Assembly: GCF_000227295.1 (NCBI RefSeq)
Contig: NZ_JH165054.1
Location: forward strand, 398,628-462,627
DNA: 64,000 nt
From: Cutibacterium avidum ATCC 25577
GTDB lineage: Bacteria > Actinomycetota > Actinomycetes > Propionibacteriales > Propionibacteriaceae
Direction of reading: 5' to 3'
A program made the translations under genes and the position numbers. The notes under the pieces were generated by a model. The model was not told the origin of the DNA and did no database searches. It worked only from the letters and a program-made list of their open reading frames with translations. Shown piece after piece: positions 57,507 through 64,000 of the stretch. Numbering within the stretch: position 1 is the stretch's first letter; each line of letters opens with the position of its first letter.

Positions 57507-59109
57507 CCTTCTTCAGCACCTCATCCCAGCTGCGATCAAGCTTCCGCCCGCCCACGATGATCCCAACATGCAGTATCAGGAGGGACCACGCCAGCCCGAA
57601 GACGAAGGTCAGGAGGATGCTCCACCACGAGTTGTCGGTCATCCCCACCAGCATCACGAGCAGGCCGATCGGGATGGCGGTGATGACACCTGCCACCATG
57701 CCGATGAGGGCCCCCAGGCAGCCAGCACCCGTCGACGATCCGGAACCGGAGTTGAACCCGCTCCCCTTGCGGTTGTCAGCCACCCGCATCGGATTGACGA
57801 CACCCATCCACGAGCCGATCCCCGTCGAGAGCAGGAGGGCACTCCAGGCTTCGGCGACCACCACCGGCAACAGTTCCCACTGACCATAACGCCACACCAT
57901 GACGAGGGCCAGCAGCAAACCAACCGGCATCGTGACGATGAGGTAAGCAATCGCGCGACCGCGTCGATCCTCCGCACCAGCGACCGACGCCTCAATGTGA
58001 TGCCACAAGGCCGTCCCGTCGTAGCTGATGAGTGAACCCGCGTAGAGCGGCACCGCGCACAGCATGACCATGAAGGGGAGCGCGGTAAAAACGAGAGCTG
58101 ACGTCGTGCCGCTCACCTCGTCCCCGCCATTGATGTACATCGGGACCAGAGCAAAAACCGGGATGAGGAAGGTGTTGAGCAGCAGAGACACCATTCGGGG
58201 ATCGCGCTTCATGTAGCGCAGGGTGCGTCCGGCAATAGCCCCGGTCGGGGTGACCGGAAACATGCGATCAATCCGGCTTTCAGCCTTGATCTTCTCGGCA
58301 CCGCCGCCGTCTCCAGCTGGCGAGACGAGGCGACGGTCAACGATGGCCTGCCAGGCCCACACCATGAGTGCAAGACCAGCGATGCTGAGGACGAGCTTGA
58401 CGATGAGTGCCAGCCACGTGCTGCTGACAGCTTCCCAGGGCATCGACCAGGCCCATCCCAGCGGGGTCCAACCGACGATCCGTCCGACGTTGACCGGAAT
58501 CGCGTCGGTCGTCGCATCAGCCCTTGTCACGAGCTGCATCCCGACGCCCAGTCCGCAGCACAGGAGTACGAGGAAGACCATCATGGCCTCGCGGAATCGA
58601 CGCTTGGCCAGCACCGCCGACATCGCGGCCAGCAGGAGATTCGATGCGATCATGGCGCCGGACCACCCCAGTAGGACACCGAGTACGGCCGCAACGACCG
58701 CAATCGCGCCCGCACTAGACCATGCGACAACATGTGAGGCTGCCGCAACCAGGGTGACAATTCCTCCCATACCCAACAGACCGGCTGTCACGAACGCAGG
58801 CATCAGTTCCCGAGGACGCCTGGGGAACATGGCGTATCGCGAGGGGTCGGTGTAGATCGGTTGAGCACCGAAAAGTACCGGCAGCACGATCCAGAAGACC
58901 ATGAGGGAGGCCCCTGCGGCCACGGTGGTGGCCCCGCGAGGATCGACGCCAAGTTGACCGGTCGAGGACACGTAAGAGAAGTAACTCCCACCGAGGAACA
59001 GGGCCATCAGGATGAGGAAGATCAGCCCGACCGTCTCACCGGCCTTGGCGCCCCTACGGCACGGGGCAAGAGTAGTTCGCCACTGGTATTTCAAGACTTG
59101 CGCAACCAC
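57490..59109 (-). CDS. ABC-2 type exporter permease
   Basis: 539 residues with about 12 membrane helices in two sets, separated by a charged loop (SPAGDGGGAEKIKAESRIDRMFPV). Large permeases of this type carry out export of peptides, lipids or drugs; no substrate can be read from sequence. Pairs with the ATPase gene, which overlaps it by 19 bases. Confidence 0.82.
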   Translation of the reverse strand: MVAQVLKYQWRTTLAPCRRGAKAGETVGLIFLILMALFLGGSYFSYVSSTGQLGVDPRGATTVAAGASLMVFWIVLPVLFGAQPIYTDPSRYAMFPRRPRELMPAFVTAGLLGMGGIVTLVAAASHVVAWSSAGAIAVVAAVLGVLLGWSGAMIASNLLLAAMSAVLAKRRFREAMMVFLVLLCCGLGVGMQLVTRADATTDAIPVNVGRIVGWTPLGWAWSMPWEAVSSTWLALIVKLVLSIAGLALMVWAWQAIVDRRLVSPAGDGGGAEKIKAESRIDRMFPVTPTGAIAGRTLRYMKRDPRMVSLLLNTFLIPVFALVPMYINGGDEVSGTTSALVFTALPFMVMLCAVPLYAGSLISYDGTALWHHIEASVAGAEDRRGRAIAYLIVTMPVGLLLALVMVWRYGQWELLPVVVAEAWSALLLSTGIGSWMGVVNPMRVADNRKGSGFNSGSGSSTGAGCLGALIGMVAGVITAIPIGLLVMLVGMTDNSWWSILLTFVFGLAWSLLILHVGIIVGGRKLDRSWDEVLKKVTPVS

Positions 59110-59933
59110 GTGAGCCCCTCCCCAGTGTTGGCATTTCCGCCGACGAGCTCGACGAACCTGTCCTGCAGGGACTTGCCCTGACGGACCTCGTCGATGGTCC
59201 CGATGGCGTGAAGCTGTCCCTTCGCGATGACGGCCACCGAGTCGCAGAGAGACTCGACAAGCTCCATGACGTGGCTGGAGATCACGACCGTCCCGCCGCC
59301 GTCGACGAAGTGACGCAGGATTGCGCGGATCGTCTGACCGGAAACCGGGTCGACGGACTCGAAGGGTTCATCGAGGACGAGCAGGGCCGGGTCGGCGATG
59401 AGGGCGCAGGCCAGACCGATCTTCTTCGTCATGCCGGCGGAGTAGTCGCACACCAGGGTGTTGGCAGATTCCGTCAGGCCAAGGGCGTCGAGAAGACCGT
59501 CGGTGCGCTCATTGACGGTGGCCTCGTCGAGACGATGCAGCATCCCACAAAAATGGAGCAGCTCTCGGCCAGAAAGCCGGTCGAAGGTCTTCATCCCGTC
59601 GGGGAGCACGCCCATCTGGGCCTTGGCCGCAGCCGGATCTGCCCAGACATCATGGCCAAGCACCTCGATTCGGCCGCTGTCAGGACGCAGCAACCCAGTG
59701 GCCATCGAGAGCGTCGTCGTCTTGCCGGCCCCGTTGGGGCCGACAAAGCCGAACATGGAGCCGCGCGGAACCCACATCGTCAGGTTGTCGACGGCAATCT
59801 TGGCGTCGAACCTCTTGGTGAGGCCGTCGATTCTGACGGCTGGGTCACTCGTCGACGGAGCCGCCAGAGGCGTGGACACGTCGGTCTGAGGGATGGGCCA
59901 GGATCCTGTGGGGTCAGTCACATCATTCATCAA
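59091..59933 (-). CDS. ABC exporter ATP-binding protein
   Basis: 280 residues, CcmA-type. Walker A GPNGAGKTT, Q-loop region MGVLPDGMKTF, signature YSAGMTKKIGLACAL (a degenerate C-loop as in this subfamily), Walker B LLVLDEPFESVDP, switch His in ISSHVME. The first 30 residues are a Ser/Thr/Pro extension. Expressed ahead of the permease. Confidence 0.88.
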   Translation of the reverse strand: MMNDVTDPTGSWPIPQTDVSTPLAAPSTSDPAVRIDGLTKRFDAKIAVDNLTMWVPRGSMFGFVGPNGAGKTTTLSMATGLLRPDSGRIEVLGHDVWADPAAAKAQMGVLPDGMKTFDRLSGRELLHFCGMLHRLDEATVNERTDGLLDALGLTESANTLVCDYSAGMTKKIGLACALIADPALLVLDEPFESVDPVSGQTIRAILRHFVDGGGTVVISSHVMELVESLCDSVAVIAKGQLHAIGTIDEVRQGKSLQDRFVELVGGNANTGEGLTWLRKS

Positions 59934-59942
59934 ATCATATTG

Positions 59943-60197
59943 TCAGACCACACCCAAGGAACCGATCAGCGTTGCAGCCACGGCCAGATCGTCTGTTCCG
60001 TCCGCGTATGACCGCCTGTTCCGAAGGTCCCTCCCGGTGCTGGTCACATTCATGTGGATGCGCCAGATCAGGTAAAGCTCAGCGCCGACCCGGGCAACAG
60101 GGAAGGTGTGGCAGCCACCGCCGGTATTGGCGATGAATCCCGCAGCCATCGCAACGACGAAGGCCAGCATCAGCAATAGGGGAAGGGGGCTTGGCAC
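59943..60197 (-). CDS. Possible small secreted or membrane protein
   Basis: 84 codons from GTG 60197, with AGGAG 11 bases upstream. The N-terminus is hydrophobic (PLPLLLMLAFVVAMAAGFIA) and followed by a Cys and a polar region. Not recognised. A shorter frame from ATG 60201 has better spacing but gives an unlikely peptide. Might be a remnant. Confidence 0.3.
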   Translation of the reverse strand: MPSPLPLLLMLAFVVAMAAGFIANTGGGCHTFPVARVGAELYLIWRIHMNVTSTGRDLRNRRSYADGTDDLAVAATLIGSLGVV

Positions 60198-60468
60198 GCA
60201 TCTAGCTGCTCCTGTCTGGTGTGACCGGCCGCGTCAGCGGTCAGGCCTCATGTCAGAGATATGTACGTGAAGGTGCGTCAGGACGGGGCTTCGTCGCCGT
60301 CGCTGAAGGCTGAAGAGCTCTAGCCAGGACCAATTCCGGCACATTTCGTGAAAATCTCGCAGTTGTGGGAATGATGGAGACAGTTCCGGTGTTGTACCGA
60401 ACAAGCGGCCCCGCCAAGGGCCACGTCATGACGGAAGCCATGGCGCATCTCGTTCCACAGGAGGAAGA
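60198..60468. other. Gap before sodA
   Basis: 271 bases. TGACCG-N10-CGGTCA (60222-60243) is a small inverted repeat. The sodA promoter should lie here; I cannot place it with confidence. An ACAGGAGGA ribosome site ends just before the sodA ATG. Confidence 0.4.
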
Positions 60469-61089
60469 ATGGCTGTTTACACCCTTCCCGATCTCGACTA
60501 CGACTACGGCGCACTGGAGCCCCACATCTCGGGCAAGATCATGGAGCTCCACCACGACAAGCACCACAACACCTACGTGCAGGGTGCCAACACCGCCCTG
60601 GAGAAGCTGGCCGAGGCCCGCGAGAAGGGCGACTTCGGAGCCATCAACAAGCTCGAGAAGGACCTGGCCTTCAACCTCGGTGGACACATCAACCACTCCG
60701 TCTTCTGGAAGAACATGTCCCCCAACGGCGGCGGCCGTCCCGAGGACACCGAGCTCGCCGCCGCCATTGACGAGTTCTTCGGATCCTTCGACGGCTTCAA
60801 GAAGCAGTTCGAGGAGGCCGCCAAGGGCGTTCAGGGCTCCGGCTGGGGCATGCTCGTCTGGGATGTCCTGGGCCAGCGCCTCAACACCATGCAGCTGTTC
60901 GACCAGCAGGGCAACCTGCCGTCCGGACAGATCCCGGTCGTGCAGCTCGACATGTGGGAGCACGCCTACTACCTGCAGTACCAGAACGTTAAGGCCGACT
61001 ACATCAGCGCTTGGTGGAACGTCGTGAACTGGGCCGACGCCCAGGCTCGCTTCGATCGCGCCCGTTCCCAGACCCCTGGCCTCATCTGA
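60469..61089 (+). CDS. sodA: Superoxide dismutase [Fe/Mn]
   Basis: 206 residues. Metal ligands by position: His28 (MELHHDKHH), His76 ([10 protein letters not shown]), Asp161 and His165 ([10 protein letters not shown]). Highly similar in layout to the cambialistic SOD of Propionibacterium freudenreichii, active with Fe or Mn; cambialism here is inferred. A ribosome site GGAGGA precedes the ATG and a terminator follows, so it is monocistronic. Confidence 0.96.
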   Translation: MAVYTLPDLDYDYGALEPHISGKIMELHHDKHHNTYVQGANTALEKLAEAREKGDFGAINKLEKDLAFNLGGHINHSVFWKNMSPNGGGRPEDTELAAAIDEFFGSFDGFKKQFEEAAKGVQGSGWGMLVWDVLGQRLNTMQLFDQQGNLPSGQIPVVQLDMWEHAYYLQYQNVKADYISAWWNVVNWADAQARFDRARSQTPGLI

Positions 61090-61105
61090 GACGCCGTCTG
61101 AACCC

Positions 61106-61138
61106 ACGAGGGGCTCGTCTTCATGACGAGCCCCTCGT
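61106..61138 (+). terminator. Terminator of sodA
   Basis: ACGAGGGGCTCGTC-ttcat-GACGAGCCCCTCGT, 14 perfect pairs, 17 bases after the stop, then TG. Confidence 0.8.
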
Positions 61139-61452
61139 TGTGTGTCTGGGGCCGCACTCCCCCGAGGAGCCGTTGCCCTGATCGGCTTGCCCACCACCCC
61201 TGACCCACCAACGGGTGGTAATCCCGAAAACACATACACGAGCTGCCACCTGGAGTGGCAGGCTCATTCAGACTTTTCGATATGTGCACGGGACTTACGA
61301 ATTCCTGCAAGGCGAAGACCGACTTGAGCCCCGGGTCGGCGTCCAAGAAGTCGCGTACGCCGAGAAGTGATCCTCAACCGCTACGAAGTTCTCCACTCCT
61401 CTCTCAGCGGGACTCAACTGTGCGGCCAGGGCGCCGGGAGCGTCGCGATCCG
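61139..61452. other. Gap between sodA terminator and iolG promoter
   Basis: Over 300 bases. Contains copy 2 of the nested-hairpin repeat and otherwise nothing I can assign; no supported ORF. Confidence 0.45.
61223..61292 (+). repeat. Nested-hairpin repeat element, copy 2
   Basis: Inner hairpin CTGCCAC-ctgga-GTGGCAG (61243-61261). Outer pairing CACATA (61231-61236) with TATGTG (61281-61286) and CCCG (61223-61226) with CGGG (61289-61292). The core is the reverse complement of copy 1 at 49713; the outer stems differ in sequence but both pair. Downstream CATTC and CTT-x-TCG are shared in the same relative place. Confidence 0.55.
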
Positions 61453-61481
61453 TTGACATTTCCCGGCCCCACACCTAGCGT
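61453..61481 (+). promoter_or_regulatory. Promoter of iolG
   Basis: TTGACA (61453-61458), 17 bases, TAGCGT (61476-61481). A perfect eight-base inverted repeat, TGACATTT (61454-61461) and AAATGTCA (61492-61499), brackets the promoter and is a likely repressor site for the inositol regulon. Confidence 0.6.
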
Positions 61482-61516
61482 CATTACATCTAAATGTCAC
61501 AACAAAAGGAGTAGCC

Positions 61517-62545
61517 ATGGACAAAGATGTCCATCCCTACCGCATTGCCCTGCTCGGGGTCGGGCGCATTGGCGTCATGCATGCCCGCCTGCTGGCCAAG
61601 CACCCGCTCGTGGGTGAGCTCATCCTCGCGGACGCATTCGAGGAACGGGCCCGCAGCGCCGCCGACGACCTGGGCGTCAGGACTGCCCCTGTCGACGAGG
61701 TCACCGACCCGTCCAACCCGCTGGGCCTGCAGGGTCTGATCATCGCCACCGGCACCGCCACTCACGCCGATCTCCTCATCAAGGCGTGCAAAATCGGCAT
61801 CCCCACCTACTGCGAGAAGCCCATTGCCCTCGACCTCGATCAGGGGCGTATCGCCGCCGACGCCATCAACCAAGCGAAACTGCCCCACGCCATCGGCTTT
61901 CAGCGTCGCTTCGATGTCGGTTACAACCGCGCCAAGAAGCTGTTAGAAGACGGCGAGCTCGGCGAGCTGCGTCGTTTCCATGGCATGACCTGTGACCAGT
62001 TTCCCCCGGCAGATGAGTTCATCCCTGGCTCGGGCGGCATCTTCGTCGACTGCAACTCACACGACTTCGACATCATCCGCTGGCTGACTGGCCAGGAGGT
62101 CGTCGAGGTGTACGCCACCGGTTCGACCCGAGGCTCGAAGGCATTTGCCGAGAGCAACGACTACTCCGACTCGATCGTCACGCTGACGCTGGCTGACGGC
62201 ACCGTCGGCAGCCTCCACTCGTCGCGTTACAACGGTCAAGGCCACGAGGTTCGCCTCGACCTCATGGGCACCGAGGGTTCGGCCAACGTTGGCCTCGACA
62301 ACAAGGTTCCGTTCCGCTCCGTCGAGGCCAACGTTGCGTTCCCGCCCGAGGAGCCGTGGTACGACTTCATCGAGCGCTTCCTGCCGTGCTACGAGCGCGA
62401 GCTCGACCACTTCCTGCGCAACCCCATGGTCGGCAAGCCGGGCGCCTGCACCGTCGACGACGCCATGGCTGCCCTGAAGATCGCGCTGTCCTGCAACAAG
62501 TCGCGTGACGAGCACCGCCCTGTCCGAGTCGACGAGGTCGGCTAA
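61517..62545 (+). CDS. iolG: Inositol 2-dehydrogenase (Gfo/Idh/MocA family)
   Basis: 342 residues. NAD-binding GVGRIGVMHARLLAKH at the N-terminus, EKPIALD with the catalytic Lys, and the DCNSHDFDIIRWLTG stretch with the Asp/His pair of inositol dehydrogenases. Oxidises myo-inositol to 2-keto-myo-inositol. AAAGGAG precedes the ATG. IolG assignment is supported by the iolC neighbour. Confidence 0.9.
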   Translation: MDKDVHPYRIALLGVGRIGVMHARLLAKHPLVGELILADAFEERARSAADDLGVRTAPVDEVTDPSNPLGLQGLIIATGTATHADLLIKACKIGIPTYCEKPIALDLDQGRIAADAINQAKLPHAIGFQRRFDVGYNRAKKLLEDGELGELRRFHGMTCDQFPPADEFIPGSGGIFVDCNSHDFDIIRWLTGQEVVEVYATGSTRGSKAFAESNDYSDSIVTLTLADGTVGSLHSSRYNGQGHEVRLDLMGTEGSANVGLDNKVPFRSVEANVAFPPEEPWYDFIERFLPCYERELDHFLRNPMVGKPGACTVDDAMAALKIALSCNKSRDEHRPVRVDEVG

Positions 62546-62612
62546 CCTTTAGCTCATCGCATACGGTGGCTGGCCGTCCACACAACACGTTCACCCAGAC
62601 CTCGCCCCTATT

Positions 62613-62628
62613 TGTCATGACATATACT
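62613..62628 (+). promoter_or_regulatory. Operator-promoter of iolC
   Basis: The palindrome TGTCATGACA (62613-62622) abuts a -10 box TATACT (62623-62628). There is no good -35. The half site TGTCA also occurs in the iolG repeat (AAATGTCA), suggesting one regulator for both. Confidence 0.5.
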
Positions 62629-62670
62629 GAAGCCAAATGCCGGCGATGAAGCTAACGGAGGACACCTGCA

Positions 62671-63678
62671 ATGACTGACACGACGATCACGCCTGAGGTC
62701 ATCACGATGGGACGAATTGGCGTCGACCTTTACCCCCTCCAGACCGGCGTGGGACTGGAGGAAGTCACCTCATTCGGCAAATTTCTGGGCGGCAGCGCCA
62801 CCAACGTCGCCGCCGCAGCGGCACGTCTCGGACACGGTTCTGTGGCCACCGTCACGGCCGTCGGCGACGACCCCTTCGGACGCTGGCTGCGCGCCGAGAT
62901 GCAACGGCTCGGCGTCAGCGACCGGTACGTCGAGACCACCGACCAACTACAGACCCCGATCACCTTCTGCGAGATCTTCCCGCCGGACGATTTCCCGCTC
63001 TACTTCTACCGGCGCCCCACAGCTCCCGACCTCCAGTTGCGCCCCTATGACGTCCCGATGCGCGACATCGTCGACTCAAAGATCTTCTGGTTCACCGGCA
63101 CCGGCCTGTCGCAGGAACCAAGCTACTGGACGCACGCCGTATGCCTCGAGAACCGCGGGCGAAAGGACCACACGGTGTTCGACCTCGACTGGCGCGACAT
63201 GTTCTGGCGCGAGCGCCACATCGCCAGCGAGCGCTACGCCGAGGCCCTCAAGTACACCACCGTGGCCGTCGGCAACCGCGAGGAGTGCGAGGTCGCCGTC
63301 GGTGAGCGTGAGCCCGAGCGCGCCGCCGACGCCCTGCTTGAGCGCGGTGTCGAGGTCGCCATCGTCAAGCAGGGCCCCAAAGGCACCCTGGCCAAGACCA
63401 AGGACGAGCGCGTCGAGGTTCCGCCGACCAAGGCCGAAACCGTGAACGGCCTGGGCGCGGGCGACGCTTTCGGCGGTTCCATCGTCGACGGTCTGTTGCG
63501 CGGTCTGTCGCTGGACGAGATGATCCGGCGCGCGAGCGCGGCCGGCGCGATCGTGGCGTCCCGACTCGAGTGCTCGACGGCCATGCCTACCCCCGACGAG
63601 ATTGACCAGGTCGTCAAGGCAGGGCACACCGGCACCCTCGAGCAGAAGTTGCCCGCCAACACCACCATCAAGCGCTGA
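62671..63678 (+). CDS. iolC: 5-dehydro-2-deoxygluconokinase
   Basis: 335 residues, PfkB sugar kinase. GGSATNVAAAAARLG is the substrate-side signature and NGLGAGDAFGGSIVDGLL the ATP/anion hole with catalytic Asp. Long FFP-type sugar loop (TFCEIFPPDDFPLYFYRRP) is characteristic of IolC. Phosphorylates 5-dehydro-2-deoxygluconate in inositol breakdown. Has its own promoter 43 bases upstream. Confidence 0.9.
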   Translation: MTDTTITPEVITMGRIGVDLYPLQTGVGLEEVTSFGKFLGGSATNVAAAAARLGHGSVATVTAVGDDPFGRWLRAEMQRLGVSDRYVETTDQLQTPITFCEIFPPDDFPLYFYRRPTAPDLQLRPYDVPMRDIVDSKIFWFTGTGLSQEPSYWTHAVCLENRGRKDHTVFDLDWRDMFWRERHIASERYAEALKYTTVAVGNREECEVAVGEREPERAADALLERGVEVAIVKQGPKGTLAKTKDERVEVPPTKAETVNGLGAGDAFGGSIVDGLLRGLSLDEMIRRASAAGAIVASRLECSTAMPTPDEIDQVVKAGHTGTLEQKLPANTTIKR

Positions 63679-63731
63679 CACCATGGCGCACGCGACGCCC
63701 ATGAAGGCCCGCAGGCGCAGGGCATGACGAA

Positions 63732-63769
63732 CCGCCGACCGGCCGGGCGGACCCCGGACCGATCGGCGG
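63732..63769. terminator. Hairpin between iolC and the iolE-like gene
   Basis: CCGCCGACCGG pairs with CCGATCGGCGG except one mismatch; a smaller CCGGG/CCCGG stem sits within. Lies between convergent ends; a weak bidirectional terminator. Confidence 0.4.
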
Positions 63770-63796
63770 CTCGTATGGATGCCAGGCCGACGTATG

Positions 63797-64000
63797 TCAG
63801 GCCAGCGCCGAGAGCGCCTCGAGGGACGCCTTGGCGTTGTCGACGGGGCCACCACCAGCCGGAGGCTCCTCGTCAATCATGATGTCCTGCTCGAGGACGT
63901 AGTAACCGTCGAAGCCGGCCTCATTCAGGGTCTTGACGATCGTGGCGAAGTCGATGTCGCCCTGGCCGATCGGGGTGAACATTCCAGCCTTGATGCCCTC
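63797..64000 (-). CDS. Sugar phosphate isomerase/epimerase, IolE-like (3' part only)
   Basis: The last 67 codons of a gene that begins beyond the window. EGIKAGMFTPIGQGDIDFATIVKTLNEAGFDGYYVLEQD is the C-terminal part of the xylose isomerase-like TIM barrel, with PIGQGDIDF and the late metal-binding Glu (VLEQD). In an inositol cluster this is most likely 2-keto-myo-inositol dehydratase (IolE) or the inosose isomerase IolI. Convergent with iolC. Confidence 0.75.
   Translation of the reverse strand, partial: EGIKAGMFTPIGQGDIDFATIVKTLNEAGFDGYYVLEQDIMIDEEPPAGGGPVDNAKASLEALSALA

Noticed and set aside
60253-61239. 328-codon minus frame across sodA
   Set aside because: Antisense shadow; it runs through the sodA terminator.

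Overview
The window is a piece of a high-GC actinobacterial chromosome, almost certainly from the Propionibacteriaceae and most likely the genus Cutibacterium. Gene content points there: a GuaB3 paralogue beside guaB, an MptB-type lipoglycan mannosyltransferase, tandem LppM-like lipoproteins, a GehA/GehB-type secreted lipase, a cambialistic-type Fe/Mn superoxide dismutase and an inositol catabolic cluster. Species is not resolved; base composition looks higher than I would expect for C. acnes, so C. avidum or C. granulosum are candidates (inference). No tRNA, rRNA, CRISPR array, insertion sequence or prophage was recognised. This is mostly core chromosome with a few accessory pockets.

Layout. 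1-4.3 kb: sucCD (window starts inside sucD) and pcrA on the minus strand. 4.3-7.4 kb: a cysteine/methionine-containing leader ORF with competing hairpins, then the methionine importer metQ-metN-metI. 7.5-9.7 kb: a phospholipase D-type cardiolipin synthase, a GlsB-like membrane protein and a PspC-domain protein. 9.7-15.1 kb: guaA, cysE, a chorismate mutase, guaB3 and guaB. 15.2-18.8 kb: MptB-like transferase and an alanine/glycine:cation symporter. 19.1-21.2 kb: groES-groEL under two CIRCE operators. 21.2-27.3 kb: two LppM-like lipoproteins, a THUMP-like methyltransferase, a membrane protein, a NUDIX hydrolase and aminopeptidase C. 27.4-30.4 kb: an overlapping tsaE-tsaB-rimI-tsaD operon for tRNA t6A synthesis. 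30.6-37.2 kb: an anchored HNH nuclease, a DEAD-box helicase with an enormous Arg/Asp-rich tail, a GT4 glycosyltransferase, the NAD(P)HX repair enzyme and acpS. 37.4-40.5 kb: a polar amino-acid ABC importer. 40.5-48.2 kb: glmS, secreted lipase, coaA, an unknown protein, glmM and rpsI-rplM. 48.2-51.4 kb: the most accessory-looking stretch, with two DnaA-box-like sites, a DUF559/AbiEi-like protein, a structured repeat, a DtxR-box-controlled Cys/His-cluster protein and a non-coding tract. 51.4-57.5 kb: trmB-truA-methyltransferase, then an ECF vitamin-type importer (T, fused A-A, S) preceded by a Trp-containing mini-ORF. 57.5-60.2 kb: an ABC-2 exporter. 60.4-64 kb: sodA and the inositol genes iolG, iolC and part of an iolE-like gene.

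How it works together. The leader-metQNI unit and cysE both concern sulfur amino acids. guaA/guaB/guaB3 handle GMP synthesis. glmS and glmM together supply the amino-sugar precursor of the cell wall, and the MptB-like and GT4 enzymes probably build mannosylated envelope glycolipids. Several genes carry a TANNNT box exactly six bases before an ATG or GTG, the signature of leaderless mRNAs. The observations most worth following are the metQNI leader attenuator, the iron-box-controlled CxC protein, the Trp mini-ORF before the ECF operon, and a nested-hairpin element present twice in opposite orientation.
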